The position numbers were made by a program, and so were the translations under genes. Positions 21,779 through 34,089 of a stretch of DNA of 64,000 nt are shown here, in pieces. Position 1 is the first letter of the stretch, and each line of letters starts with the position of its first letter. This DNA comes from Coffea arabica. Lineage: Eukaryota > Streptophyta > Magnoliopsida > Gentianales > Rubiaceae. Location: positions 18,298,501 through 18,362,500 of the forward strand of contig NC_092323.1 of assembly GCF_036785885.1 (NCBI RefSeq), in the 5' to 3' direction. Under the pieces are notes generated by a model. That model saw only the letters and a program-made list of their open reading frames with translations. It did no database searches and was not told the origin of the DNA.

Positions 21779-23704
21779 ATGAAGAGAAGAGCACAATCTG
21801 CAATAATCGTTTCCATTGCTCGGTCTCAGCAAGCAGCTGGTTCATTAGGTACTGCTTTTACTCCTGGTTGTACTACCCTCGCTTCTTTTGTCTCTGCAAT
21901 CCCAAACCCTAGACCCCAATTAGCTTTTTATTCTGCTGGCAGTAAAGTTGGTAATCCAGTTGCAGCCTATTCCGGAGACACTATGAAATTTCATTCTGGA
22001 TTGCGGAATGGTATTAGCAATATCAACAGCCTTGATGATGCTCTGAGCTTATACAAGCAGATGGTCGGAATGAGGCCTCTGCCTTGTGTAATTCATTTCA
22101 ATCAACTGCTGGACAGTGTTGTTAAGATGAAGAATCATTATTCATCTGCTATTTCCCTTTTCAGAGATATGCACGTTAAGGGTGTTCCTGTCAGTCATTA
22201 CACCCTCAATATCGAAATTAAGTGCTATTGCCTCGTGGGTCGAGTGGATTTGGGGTTTTCTATATTGGGTGGCTTCTTCAAGCGTGGTTTTGTCCCTGAT
22301 GTAGTCACTTTTAACACTTTACTTAAGGGACTCTTTCGAGGACATAAGGTTCGTCAGGCACAAGAATTGTTCAAAAAAATAATATCTGAAAAACTTTGCA
22401 AACCCGATGAAGTTATGATGGGGGTTGTGATAGATGGGCTCTGTAAGACAGGAAACACTCCAACAGCCATTAACTTGCTTAGAGCAATGGAAAAAGGAGG
22501 AAGACCTTGCAGACCTCCTGTAGCTGCGTACAACACTATCATTGACAGTTTGTGCAAGGATAAAATGGTGGATGAAGCTCTTGCCCTCTTCCAGGAGATG
22601 ATTGAAAAGAGCTTACCCCCAGATGTTGTCACTTACAATTGTTTGATTCAAGGATTCTGCAATTTAAGTAAATGGAAGGAGGTTAAAAGTCTCTTCTCTG
22701 ACATGAAGGATTACAAAATTGTTCCAGATGTTATTACTTTTAGTATAGTGGTGGATGCATTGTGCAAGGAAGGACATGCAAAAGATGCTGAAGAGGTAGT
22801 CGGCATCATGATTCAGCAAGGTCAGAATCCCACCGTGGTCACATACAATTCCTTAATGGATGGATATTGTTTGCAACGCCGAATAGATGAAGCAAGGAGA
22901 GTATTCGATACCATGGTTGCTAGCAGCCTTACTCCAGATGCTCATAGCTATGCTATTTTGATAAATGCCTATAACAAGAACAAGAAAGTGGAAGCAGCCA
23001 TGAATCTCTTTCAAGAGATTCGACATAAAGGTTTAACATGTGATATTGTTGTTTATACCACTGTTTTGCAGGGGTTATTTAGTGCAGGAATGTATCCTAG
23101 TGCAAGAGAAGTTTTTTATGACATGCAAGCTTCTGGCATTAAGCCTAATTTTCACACTTACTGCGTGATGTTGGATGGGTTATGCAAGACTGGACATGTC
23201 GACGAAGCATTGCAGTTATTCCATGCAATGGAAACTGATGGAACAAATCTTCACATAGAAATGTACACTATCATCCTTGATGGGTTGTGCAAAAGCAGGA
23301 TGCTCGATAGTGCTCGAGATCTTTTCAACAATCTCTCCCTTAAAGGATTGAACCCTAATGTCAAAACATACACCACCATGATTGCTGGCCTGCTTTCAGA
23401 AGGTTTGCTCATCGAAGCTAAAGAGGTCGTTAAAAAGATGGAAGAGAAGTGTTGCCCGGCAAATGATTGTACATACAATGTTATTCTGCAAGGACTCCTT
23501 AAGGGAGGTCATTATGATGACGCAATGGTCTATCATGAAGAAATGGTTCAGAGAGGATTCTCGATGGATTCAACTACATTTTCCATTTTACTTGATTCAT
23601 CTGCTGAAAATCAGAACAATCCTTCTCTTCTAATGTTGATGCTGAAGATTGATCCCGATAGCAAGAAGCTCTTGGATGAGGGACAAAGAGGACCTTCACA
23701 TTAG
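21779..23704 (+). CDS. RFL-type P-class PPR protein (gene 1)
   Basis: 641 aa, intronless. The N-terminus is Arg/Ser/Ala-rich with almost no acid (MKRRAQSAIIVSIARSQQ), fitting a mitochondrial presequence. About 14 P-type PPR motifs of 35-37 aa follow from near residue 93 (VIHFNQLL) to 610, plus a partial fifteenth. Helix signatures such as VVTYNCLIQGFCNLSKWKEV are clear. No E, DYW or SMR domain, so P class. Repeat number and the recurring V..YN.LI.GLC pattern fit the restorer-of-fertility-like subfamily, which binds mitochondrial transcripts and promotes their cleavage or blocks their translation. Residues 5 and 35 include several N-D and T-N pairs (predicted U and A). From about residue 270 it is nearly identical to gene 3. 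The ATG at 21779 matches the conserved KRRA.SA.IVSIARS start of its paralogues. Confidence 0.93.
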   Translation: MKRRAQSAIIVSIARSQQAAGSLGTAFTPGCTTLASFVSAIPNPRPQLAFYSAGSKVGNPVAAYSGDTMKFHSGLRNGISNINSLDDALSLYKQMVGMRPLPCVIHFNQLLDSVVKMKNHYSSAISLFRDMHVKGVPVSHYTLNIEIKCYCLVGRVDLGFSILGGFFKRGFVPDVVTFNTLLKGLFRGHKVRQAQELFKKIISEKLCKPDEVMMGVVIDGLCKTGNTPTAINLLRAMEKGGRPCRPPVAAYNTIIDSLCKDKMVDEALALFQEMIEKSLPPDVVTYNCLIQGFCNLSKWKEVKSLFSDMKDYKIVPDVITFSIVVDALCKEGHAKDAEEVVGIMIQQGQNPTVVTYNSLMDGYCLQRRIDEARRVFDTMVASSLTPDAHSYAILINAYNKNKKVEAAMNLFQEIRHKGLTCDIVVYTTVLQGLFSAGMYPSAREVFYDMQASGIKPNFHTYCVMLDGLCKTGHVDEALQLFHAMETDGTNLHIEMYTIILDGLCKSRMLDSARDLFNNLSLKGLNPNVKTYTTMIAGLLSEGLLIEAKEVVKKMEEKCCPANDCTYNVILQGLLKGGHYDDAMVYHEEMVQRGFSMDSTTFSILLDSSAENQNNPSLLMLMLKIDPDSKKLLDEGQRGPSH

Positions 23705-23835
23705 TTGCAACATGTTGGTCCTCCTATTTATTTTGGCACTCAACTTTAATTTGCTGGAAAAAAACATTAATTAGGCTCGCATTTGATCCTGTTATTATCT
23801 ATCATCTTTGTTGCAACTGAGCCTTAGAGGAACTC

Positions 23836-24045
23836 TCTTGGTGACTTTTTGTGAAACGCCTCAGAGATCATCAGTATGGTGGAGAAGCCACATTCCTTAG
23901 GGAAGTTGAATTGTTAAGTGTAGCATTTCACAGAAATTTGGTTCGGTTAATTGGATTTGTACCACTTCTTCTCAAGACTTCCTCTTTATCTTTTCATGGA
24001 GAACCTCAGTGTGGAATAGCGTTCAAATGGTAATTTGTGCAGGCT
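23836..24045 (+). pseudogene. SERK-like receptor kinase fragment, N-lobe exon (copy A)
   Basis: Reads FVKRLRDHQYGGEATFLREVELLS..FHRNLVRLIGF, kinase subdomains II-IV of SERK-like LRR receptor kinases (catalytic Lys in VKRL, Glu in REVEL). After a frameshift near 23960 comes the usual YLFMENLSV segment, then a stop. A GT/AG-bounded exon is plausible. It lies 130 bp after PPR gene 1; corresponding fragments follow genes 2 and 3. Non-functional. Confidence 0.75.
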
Positions 24046-25698
24046 CTTCTTTTCTTCATTTTTCATGGGTGTTGGTACTTTATCTTGCCTGTTAAGTTTA
24101 GTTCGGATAACTACTTTTTGAATTTATTGAAAATCAGAAATTAAACGTCATCTGCAAATATATTTTGTGATTTTGAATTTCTGGAAAAGTTTCAAGCTGC
24201 ATTTCTATATTTTTGAGGAAATTTTTTCTTGTCAGTAAAATAAAATTGTTTCTTTTATTTCAATTGCTAATGGAGCCAGAAGTGAAGCCAGTTCAAATGT
24301 TTATAAACTTTGTAGACCAATTTCTCGCTTTGGGTTCATATTTTGAGGTCCGTAGTCATGGTCATTGATTTTTTCACTGCATTTGACTGAACCCGGACTT
24401 TTTCTAGTATGATTTAGGAGAAATTCTAATCACTTCCCTTTAATTGTCAATGCTGTACTAAATTATATGGACATTGAGTAGAAGAGTGACAAAATATCAT
24501 TCTCTTTCAATAACTTGGAATAATTCATCCAAGATTGTTAAAAAAAAAAAAGAATAATTCATCCAAGAAACTCTCTGTTTTTTCCCCTCCATATAGTTCT
24601 TCTAATAGGTAAACGCACTTGTTTGTTTGGTTGTTCATTAACAATAGACTGTCATGGGATTCTTTAATATTAATATTTGGCTGTTCCTAAGTCTCAATAA
24701 TAACTAAAGAAAGGTTTTTATTGAACAAAAATAGTGACTATTAGGTCATCATCGACAATGGTAAAAAAAAAAAAAGAAAAGAAAAATCCTTACTGGCTCA
24801 TCACAATGTTAATAAAACACTTGTCCTACTCTAGCAAGTTTCATACCTACCAATTTCTTTTTTCTTATTCTTGTTCTTTTTTGGTGGAGCAGGAGAGGGG
24901 TGGAATTTGTATTGCAGAATGTGAAGGTTTGATGTCAGCTCAGACTGAATAGAGACAAGTAGTTAGGTATTAAAATGTATGGAAAGTTATGATGAATTTT
25001 ATTCAAAAGAAACCAATTAAAATGATTAATACTAATTTCTTGATCACTCTTGGGAACTGATTCTTTGGCTTCTATAATTATGTTTTCATTAAGTGTCTTA
25101 TGCTTAAGAATGATGGATTATTTCTAGTGGCTGTGCAAGAACTAAGCTGTGAACTGACCTATAAATAACATTTGAGAGGTGATCTTTTGTTGATCTGCCA
25201 TATAGCTCTTCTGTGTATATTATATTTGTTTGGTTTTGATACTGCATGCTCTGATTAGGAATGGGATCCTGTGTTACAAAGAGGATAATGGTAGCATGTT
25301 TTTGGATGCTGTTAAGAAGAACAAGTCTTCTTGCTCTTGTCAAAAATTTATTTTTGTGTCCTGTGGTGTAGATTCCAACAAGGCAATGCAGAAATGTTTC
25401 TAGAATGAACTTAATTTGTGCTTTCTTGTTGGTGCTATACCAAATTTAGCTTAAGTTTAGCTCAGAAATTATTATTCTTCTATAGTGTCTTCACATGCAT
25501 GGATTTGAGATGCCATTTTGTACTAGTTTAAAAATCAACATAGCAAATTTGAGAGATGAAATTTTTCAAGAATAACAAATAAATAAATAGACAAACTATG
25601 GAAATGAAACCAGAGTACTCCCGCTTCTCAATGTGAACGTCGAACTCCAGCAAAACTAGTGCTATTCCTTTAATTTTTTCTGGATCTAATCCATCATG
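24046..25698. other. Duplicated intergenic segment (copy A), no gene
   Basis: Collinear with 42931-43900 and, from about 25040, with 51187-51840. It probably represents introns and flank of the dead kinase. Small open frames are not conserved between copies. Confidence 0.6.
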
Positions 25699-25975
25699 CA
25701 ATCAGAAAATTGTACACATAGATTTGAAGGCTGCAAATATCCTTCTGGGTTATGAGTGTGAAGCTGTTCTTTAGTGGATACAAAACTAACGCATCACAAC
25801 TCAAGTCTAGGTTCCTATGGGACACTTTCCTCTTAATATTTCTTGACTGAAAAGTCTTTGGAGAAGATAGATGTAATTGAATATCGAATAACTCTTCTAG
25901 AACTTGTAACCAGTACACGTGCAATAGATTTCTCTTGGCTTGAAGGAGAGGATGTACTACTGCCACATCGTGTGA
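25699..25975 (+). pseudogene. SERK-like kinase fragment, C-lobe exon (copy A)
   Basis: Starts NQKIVHIDLKAANIL: the catalytic loop HRDLKAAN has become HIDLKAAN, losing the Arg. It continues through a degenerate activation segment (MGHFPLNIS for MGHIAPEYLS) to LLELVTSTRAIDFSWLEGEDVLLPH. The DFG segment is lost and an in-frame stop follows GYECEAVL. Same exon as at 36355, 51840 and 57700. Confidence 0.75.
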
Positions 25976-28400
25976 GTTATATCATTCAGTTATGAAATTC
26001 AGACATACTCATACTGCAATAGGGCTATAACTCAGGGTTGTATGTTCCTGCTGGAGTCTTATTTGTGCATTAATGAAGTGGCTAAATGCCTTGACTGGTG
26101 GTGCTGGAATTTTTAAACTAGTTTAATTAATTGATCTACTTAGCTTATTTGTCAAAGTTTTAGACTATAGTTCTTGTTTCGAAGTTTTGTTGGTAATGTT
26201 GAGTGATTGTGATTGCAAATTAATCTTTGTCTTTGGCAGCCTTCATTCCTTAGTCGATTAGTAGGTCTTGGTTATTGAGTTGGTTGTCTCTAGTTCCAAT
26301 TCTTATTAAATTGGAAAGTTTCTTGTGGTGGAATTGGCTGTCTTAATGGAGTAAATATTTATATCTAGTGGGGCTGCTGCAATTTTGTCTACACAAGAGA
26401 AAGCCTTCATGGCACCCACAGAGTTGCATCTCAAGGAAACCCCAATCTAGAAGAACTTTGGTCTAACATCCAATCCAAAGCCAGCTTTAATTTGAAAGTC
26501 ATTTGTCCTGAGATGCCAGACCTAATTTGGTTGGTTGTTGGACCAAGTTCATCTGAACCCGATCTGGAATGGATATGCAATGGTTTTTTGAAGAACTTCC
26601 AGCATATCTGCTCACTAGGAGGTATAACCGCGGCGGTGTGCGCCGTGGAATAACCAGCATGTATGCCCATTTAGACGGGATTAATTAGGCTTTATATGAA
26701 TAGTGATAGTGTGATTGGACTGAATATCAAGAGCATGAGCAGAGTGTATGGCAAAGTCGATTACTGGAAGGAAGCATGAAATGGCTGCTGTGGTAGATCA
26801 ATAAGAGCTTGCTTTAAACGAAACGTATCTGTTTTACAGCATTTGCAGCTGTCAAATTGTATGTAAAGAAAGCTGGACATGCAGATTCTCCAATTTTTGA
26901 CAGTTCGCTTGATTACACATATAGAAGCATGGCAATCAATTTTTATGCGTTAATTTAATTAATGAGCAGAAAAGTGCTAAAAGTCAGGTGCTCTGATAGA
27001 CAGACGGAACTTGTATCAAATGTTAATTGGCAAACCACGTTCAGAAAATAATATGATAAATATACCAAACGGTGATAATCATCTGGAAGTTGCATGGTAT
27101 AAAATCCGTTGGTGTCGACAATGCAGAATATCTCAGTCGTGATAACAGAAGCGTGGGTTCCAAGCAAAAACATCTAAATGGAACTCAAGGCATACGCACA
27201 AGTTCATCAAAGCATAAGTTTTGCATACGTTCGAGTTTGTCTAATCTTGACAGCATCCAAAAGATTTCCAACATCATTAATGCAACTTGAAAGAGCAGCA
27301 TGGATAAGGAAAGATCAGACAAGTCCTTTTTTTTTTTGCCACTGCCAGAGTCATCGACTCCTGTAGATTCCTTTTCTATCTCTCCAGCATATCTAAACCT
27401 TCTTGTGAGACGAACTCGCGCATTTGAAGAGGACCGTTGTCCCTCTAAAACCAAAAAGTGTGCAATGTTAATAAATCGAATAATTGAAGATTCAAGAGGA
27501 ATGGTAAACAAAATTATAAAAAAAAAAAATGACCTGATGAACCAGTTTCTGAGTTCTGTTCTTCAGCTCGGAGAAGTTGATTCTCGACGCTAATGTGGGA
27601 ATCTTTGTTGACAGAAGACGTTGCTGCGCTTTCGTCAAAGTAATAAGCAATCGTGTAACTTGTTTCTGAGTTCTGTTCTTCAACTTGTTTCTTGTCATCC
27701 TAATTCAGGATTAAACTTGTAAACCATGGTGTTTCTTGATTTCTTTCCCCGTCCCTAACTAAATTTTCCTTTAGATTTTCAGTTAAGAAGGTTACTGTTC
27801 CAGCTATGAACTTCAAAGCAGAAAGTATTTGATTTATGAGAATTGTTTTCAGCACGTATAAAAATGTTGTCCATAGGCCTAACTTCTTGTAGGCTACGAT
27901 TTTGCAGGGCCCATTGTAATTGAGGTTGTGAATCTGCTATTCTGCCATTTATCAGACAATTTATTACCTTTTCTTGAAGGCTTTCTTGATTTTTTTTTTT
28001 GGTTTTTTTTTTTTTTTTTTTAAAATTGCAGGGAACTAGGCTTGGAAGTTCAGATCCAAAAGGGTGCTTTAGTAAGTAATTGGAATCTTATTTAATTTAG
28101 TGAAATTCATTCGACTCTATATTTCATCACTTCAATGGCAACAGTATATCTATCATTACGGTATGATAAGTCTGCGAACCTCTTATTTGTTGAGAGTATA
28201 TATATCCTACTCGGCTTCTCTATACATTTATTTTTTTTGAAATACTAATAGTTTAGATTTAATCCTTTTACATCCCCAATAATTTTTCTTATAATATCGG
28301 GATCTAATTATGTAGTATACAGAGTTTTTCAAGGAACTAATAAATTATTGACAAAAAAAAAAGGAGGAATTAGCATATATCTTCTGCATGCTTGATATAT
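25976..28400. other. Intergenic region, partly shared with other units
   Basis: 26430-26600 matches about 44210-44400 and, more loosely, 58540-58760, so it belongs to the duplicated unit. A roughly 27-bp direct repeat (GTTTCTGAGTTCTGTTCTTC) occurs at about 27543 and 27662. Long T-tracts end at 28022 before AAAATTGCAG, which looks like a splice acceptor. No coding sequence recognised. Confidence 0.5.
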
Positions 28401-28870
28401 CTGCTAGATAGGTTAGACCTTGAAGAATTACACAGTTATATGGGATTCCTTCAGTAATTCTCTCCTCTTCTCTGGTCTATCACATTTGCGTGGCATCAAT
28501 ATGCAGGAAGTCGATTGGTTGAATTTTACCCCAGTTAATCTTGTTTGGGGTGAGATTCACTTGTGGCATGCTTTAGAGATATTGCATCTGAAGCAGAGGT
28601 ATCTTGTGCAAAATTCTGCTAAATCTGTGTGGTTGGATTAACCATATTACAGTGAAAATATAAATATCTGCAGATTTTACCATTTGATATGAAGAGGGAA
28701 CTCAATCACTTTAAATGTCCCAAAATGGTGTATTCTCGTCATTTGCCTGTTGGTTATGGCTATGGTTATCGCATTCTTGTGGACCAGAAGAATATAACAA
28801 TAATACTTTGAGAGAAGCTTGTCAGATTCTTCACACCCTTTTTTTCTGGGTCCTGTATCACAACCTGGTT
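28400..28870 (+). other. Possible degenerate exons of an unrecognised gene
   Basis: An open frame at 28420-28641 and, after CTGCAG, a second one from 28672 to TGA at 28809 (ILPFDMKRELNHFKCPKMV, then RHLPVGYGYGYRILVDQ). The composition looks protein-like, but I recognise no family. Another acceptor-like site near 29992 precedes a frame reading HKKRLAFLFSKAKEDRRP. They may be exons of one gene or unrelated debris. Confidence 0.25.
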
Positions 28871-28984
28871 AGAAAGTGTATGGTCATAGTCTAGAGTTGA
28901 TTAGAATTATTAAATTATTTTGCTTACTTACTCAATGCTTATCTGATTTGGAAGCATATTGCTGCTACATAATGACAAAAATAT

Positions 28985-29235
28985 GGATGTTGTGATAAAT
29001 TGCTGGTAACCATCGGCCTTTAGACTGGTAGCCACCATCAAGCCTTAGGCAAAGGGTTCAAAACTTACCTCCTATCAATTGTCACATTGTGTGACTCTCT
29101 TAAAAATCCAGACGGATGCATCCGTTTGATCTGATGGTAATTCAGTTTCCGTCGGTTCCCCCATTGGTCCAGTTGAACTCCTTTAAAATAGGTTAGAGTA
29201 GGAATATGAGTAGGTGTAAAGTAGATTATTACCAA
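28985..29235 (+). mobile_element. tRNA-derived SINE, probable
   Basis: A box A-like segment (TTTAGACTGGTAGCC) and a box B-like GGGTTCAAAACTT about 35 bp later, followed by a tRNA-unrelated body (TTTCCGTCGGTTCCCCCATT) and a 3' end rich in GTAG/TAG words. No clear target duplication seen. Confidence 0.45.
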
Positions 29236-30107
29236 CTGTAGAAAACAAAATACAAATTGCTGGTGCTGATTTTTTTTTTCGAAATAAGGAAGCAAATATG
29301 CTTTCAAAAATGGAGAAGAATGACTAATTGGTTTTTAATAATTACACCTTGAAGTGTCAATAGGTTATTAGATTCAGGACGTTGGAACTAGTGCTATTGG
29401 AGGTTTGATCAAGTTTCAGGGATTTGGGGCAGGGACGGTGTCATACTGATGACCGTCCCTGCACGGTTAAGGGCCAAGATTTGCTCTCAAAATTTTGTGT
29501 GGCTGAAATTACACCATGTAATTCGATTTTTGCGTCAAGTGTGGGGCCCACAACTATCTGTTATGAAAATACATCCTGTGAAAAAAAAGTTACATCGTGT
29601 TTAACCAATGTTACGCGCAGTGCAAAATGAAGACAACCTACACAAACGGTTGCACCTGCAACCGTTTGTGCCCCGTATCCAAACTGTCATGCAGAGTATA
29701 ATGCATCATAATAAAAAAATCTAATTTACTTTCTTCGACTCTGTTTCTTTCATCCTTTCACATGAAGACAATTGAAATGCCATTATGAAGGGTGCAATCT
29801 AGTCTTCAACAAGTGGACATTGGCACATAATATAAGATGATGAAGTGTGAAGCTATATAAACATTATTAGTAACTTGTAAGCTTGTTTGTGACACATTTG
29901 TTTTGGAAAATAGTCTTCGCTTATTTATCTTTAGTAGCTGTTCAACTTTGACATCTCGAGTCACATGATTTCTTGTTTATTTTGATTACAGGCTTACCCA
30001 CAAGAAAAGGTTGGCGTTTTTGTTCAGCAAGGCAAAGGAAGACCGTAGACCTCTGTCTGTCCTCGAATACAGTGAGTTGGACCCGTCTTTGTCTAGTGCT
30101 GTAAATT

Positions 30108-30918
30108 TAGAGGTGTTAAAACGGGTGATTTGGACAAGTTTGAGTTGGTCAAAATAAATAATGGGTATTAGTGAATCAACCCATTTATATTCATTTAATT
30201 AGATTGGTATGAAAGGGTAAGTAAAAAAATGAATTGGATAACTTGATTAACAATTTATAACCTATTTATTTTAACTTTTTGTAAACTCATTTAAATTCAT
30301 TTTTGCAAACTAAATTATCAATTTATACCACCCTTTGCATCCATCATTAGTTTTGAATATTTACTTATAATACTCAATAAGCCTAATTACCAATTTTTTA
30401 CCTATCCGTACTTTATGTCGCAAAATTACATACTATTTAATAATTGAACAATAAGAATATAAATAGGTATTATTGGGTAACTAGCATTTTTTGAACCCCT
30501 AGCATTTTTTTTTCATGTGTAAATTTAAAATTTCATTTTGAAAAGATAGGAAAAAAGTCTAATACTTGTCATAAATTGATAATACTGAAAAATGAGCAAG
30601 TTAACAAATTAAGAGAAAATAAAATAATAAGATAAAACTAACAAATAATAATAATAATGAAACAAAAGTAGTTAACATCATGACAAAATAAAAAATCTGA
30701 AAAAACAAGGGTGAGAGAAGAGAGGAGACTGGGGGAATATAATTTTAGATGGATTAATTAGGTCTGATGGGTTATCCAATAATACTCATTTACCAAATAA
30801 ATGAGTATTATTAGATAATCCATTTATACCCATATACAAAAACTTAAGATACCCATACTCATTCATTCATGGACGGATATGGATAAATTTAGACAAATGG
30901 ATTGGTTTGCCACACCTA
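30108..30918. mobile_element. hAT-like non-autonomous element, probable
   Basis: Left end TAGAGGTGTTAAAAC; right end, reverse-complemented, TAGGTGTGGCAAAC. The interior has ATGGGTAT and GAGTATTA words that partly self-complement. Terminal repeats are short and imperfect, and an 8-bp target duplication could not be confirmed. Confidence 0.45.
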
Positions 30919-31583
30919 TACTATAAACCAGCAAACTGGTCGTCTGCGATTTTGTTGGAGCAACGTATTGTCCCTCTTTGCCTCTTTTCTTTTTTCTTTT
31001 TTTTTTTCTCTCTGTCTTCTTAAAGAATGGTTATTCAGTATAGATAATATGGTGCCATTTACTATGGACTTTAAGTTATTATATCTCTTCCACATGTTGC
31101 TTTAAGCGATTGTCTTCTCTGATTTCTTCCTGGTTGCATTTTCAGGTTTGCCTACATATGTTTACTTTAGATTTTCTGAACCAAGTGGCAAATGGTTTAC
31201 TTTAGCTCCTTGTTTAGTTCTTTTCACGATGCTTTCCCGTTTCAATTAAAACATGTAATCGAGCAAATTAATTCAGGCACTCCTTTAGGATTTTACTACA
31301 CACTAACCTATCTATTGCCAGCCGCGAAGCACTACTATCTATTGCCAATTTTTAAAATTTTTATTGCTATTATGGAACTGATCAGATGTAGAAAGCTTTA
31401 CAACGTGAGTGCAGCCATCACCTTGCAGAGAAGAAAATTCCATCAGTTCATCTTTGATGCATTTCCATATGCACCTTCTACAGCCCTTTTTGGGGTAATT
31501 ATCGTTGGGAAATGTTTGACGAATCTCTCTCTCTCTCTAAAACAACAACCGGATGACGGATATTTTAGCACACCTACTTTGTT

Positions 31584-32311
31584 TTTTTTTTTTTTTTTTT
31601 TTGATAAGAAAACATATTTCAATAACGGATTACTGGAAATCGTCCCGCACGATTGATATACATTGCTGCCCTAATGACAGATAAAACATGCACTAAAATA
31701 ATAGATCTGAAATTTAACAAATACATAAGACTTGAGAAATTAAGGACAGATCTAAAAAGTACGATAAAATTTAAAATCATTCCATCATAGAATAAATCGC
31801 TGAAACTCACTCTATGCATGTTGTAATCGTCAGATCTGCTAATCAACAGTTGTAAGGTCCAATAAAGATGATGAGATCTGCCGAGATAGATCCAAATCTA
31901 AAATAAATTCATCCATAGATATTTGTGCATGTCTATTCCCTCAGATCTACTATCCAATTGGTTCAAGCTCAAAACTGATATTGAGATCTGATGAGAAGAC
32001 TCAAGAAGTTTTAGATCTAACATATAGATCTAAAAAAAACTCCAAGATCTGAGAAAATAAATAACAAAACTAAAGAAAACTCTCACTAATATAGTTTAGG
32101 AGAGAAGAAAACGCACACTAGGACACCCTAGGAGAGACGAAAACTCCCACTAGGATACCTTAAGGGAGACTTTATTAAATAAAAGTAAGAACAAAGAACA
32201 AAGGAAGAGGAAGGGAGACCTTGGCTTAAGGCCAAGATCTCCCTCCTATGGAGGAAGACGAGTAGAGAGAAGGAAGAAAAGAATTCTAGAGAGAAGGAAG
32301 AGAAGTAGGCA
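31584..32311 (-). mobile_element. Non-LTR retroposon with 18-bp target duplication
   Basis: Flanked by exact copies of TAGCACACCTACTTTGTT at 31566-31583 and 32312-32329. The insert begins on the plus strand with a run of about 20 T, so it is a minus-strand insertion with a poly(A) tail, preceded by CTTATC as in many plant L1 3' ends. At 728 bp it contains no reverse transcriptase; repeated AGATCT words lie in the body. Either a non-autonomous LINE derivative or a retroposed transcript. Confidence 0.85.
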
Positions 32312-32915
32312 TAGCACACCTACTTTGTTAATAATGCATCAATACAAAGTAGAATTACTGTAGCGGATCATAGATATTTTAGCATACTTATTGTAATTGT
32401 CTTCCTGGAAGGGCTGATTCAAATTCACCTTTTAAAAGAATTGAAATCGATCATCGGTTTTTAAATCGAATTAGAACCGACTATTTTGAAACTGTGGCCA
32501 TGTCTGCGTACAAATTGGGCAGTAAAAGGGAATAAATAAAGTCTGCTTCCGTCCCACTTCTGAGACATGATTCAAGCTGCCATAATCAAGCACAACTAAT
32601 TGGTCTTTTACTCTTCATCTGCAGAAATAGATATTTTAAGTTGGAAATAAAGTACTTATACTCACCTTAACTAATAATCTACCATAAACTTTTCTTGTAT
32701 ACTAGATAGGTGAACTCCGAAGTACGAGGGTTAAACAGGGTTTTTTATTATGAATGACAAAATATTCAAGGTCTTTTTATACCCTCAACAAGTAAAAGGT
32801 CAGTATGATGTATGCCTAATTCTACCAATCTGATAAAGTCTTCCGCCATTCACAGTTTAGATGCTACATCAGAAGGCCAAGAGAACCCCAAAAGTGGTAC
32901 ATAGTTTTCATTATA

Positions 32916-33111
32916 AATTTTTTTCTTTTTTGATAATAGACATAATTTCATTGTCATGAATCTGTACTAATGGCAGGAAATATATCGAAATATCATAGAT
33001 ACAAGGAGATATGAAAATCATAAAATACAACAAATCTAAAACAAAAAAAAAAAGAATCATAAAACAACATTAATGTAAATACCAAAATATCTTCAATCCA
33101 TATAAATTACT
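32916..33111 (-). mobile_element. Second short non-LTR retroposon with 15-bp target duplication
   Basis: Flanks 32901-32915 and 33112-33126 match at 14 of 15 positions (ATAGTTTTCATTATA and ATGGTTTTCATTATA). The insert opens with a T-rich tract then GATAATAGACATAATTTCA, similar to the 3' end of the element at 31584. Probably a strongly 5'-truncated L1-type copy. Confidence 0.7.
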
Positions 33112-33212
33112 ATGGTTTTCATTATAGTGTTGATTCACAGTTTCCATTGAACAGCATGAACCGAAAAATGCGAAATGAGAAGAAACATTGTAGAAATAGA
33201 CTATGGCCAGGG

Positions 33213-33395
33213 CAGTTGGGATCCTCTGTGCCACTATTCGGTGTCAAATTCAGTGTCAATCCCACTTATCACGTGATGGTAGAAGAAATTTAAATAAATA
33301 GCACGTGACAAATTAAATAAACAGGACACTTGGTATAAATATAGAAGTGGCACTGAATTGCCACTGAAAAAGTGGCACTGAGGATCTCCTGTGTG
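33213..33395. mobile_element. Small MULE-type MITE with 10-bp target duplication
   Basis: Exact 10-bp duplication ATGGCCAGGG at 33203-33212 and 33396-33405. The terminal inverted repeats share GATCCTC.GTGCCACT. Nine- to eleven-bp duplications are characteristic of Mutator-like elements. 183 bp, no coding capacity. Confidence 0.8.
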
Positions 33396-33405
33396 ATGGC
33401 CAGGG

Positions 33406-34089
33406 AGTTTAAAAAAAAAAGGTGAGCATAATGTTAAGTTGTTTATTTAATACACTCTTTTAAGTTTTGTAGTTAATCACAAAACTCCAAAAGTTAAATT
33501 TCTTTTCAAAATCAATTATATAATAATTTCATATCATAATAGATTGTAAATTTTTGTTTAACTATCATTGGTCATTATGTGATGCATAAATTAGGACAAT
33601 GTGCTTTCAAAATACTTGCTAATATAGTACTAACAACTATTAACATTTTATTTCTTTTTTCTGTAGAAACAAGGAGGTATATATGTAATATAAATCCTTG
33701 GTACAATCATAAATAGGGGTCACCCCTAGAGGTCAGATTCACATATTTATTTAGATATATATAAATATATTTGATTGAAGATCCAAGACCCCCAGAAATT
33801 CTTTCTTATCAAGACATGAAGAAGTCAACTGTCTATTAAAAGAAATACAAACTATAAAGCCCTTGATTCAATGTTTGAAGATAAGAATCGGAACTTTCTC
33901 TTATCATATTAATTAAGATATATACAAGTGTCATCAATTATCTTATTTAATTTAAATATTTAATTTTTCACAGATCAATAATTCATTGGCCAAAGCTTAA
34001 GAATGTAGAATAAGTAGCTAAGGTTAAAACATTTCGATATGAATTTTGAGTAATCGACCAAAGTCTTTATATCTTGATTGTTAGCTGAG
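33406..34089. other. AT-rich intergenic region, nothing recognised
   Basis: No ORF, repeat match or RNA gene seen. Confidence 0.4.
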
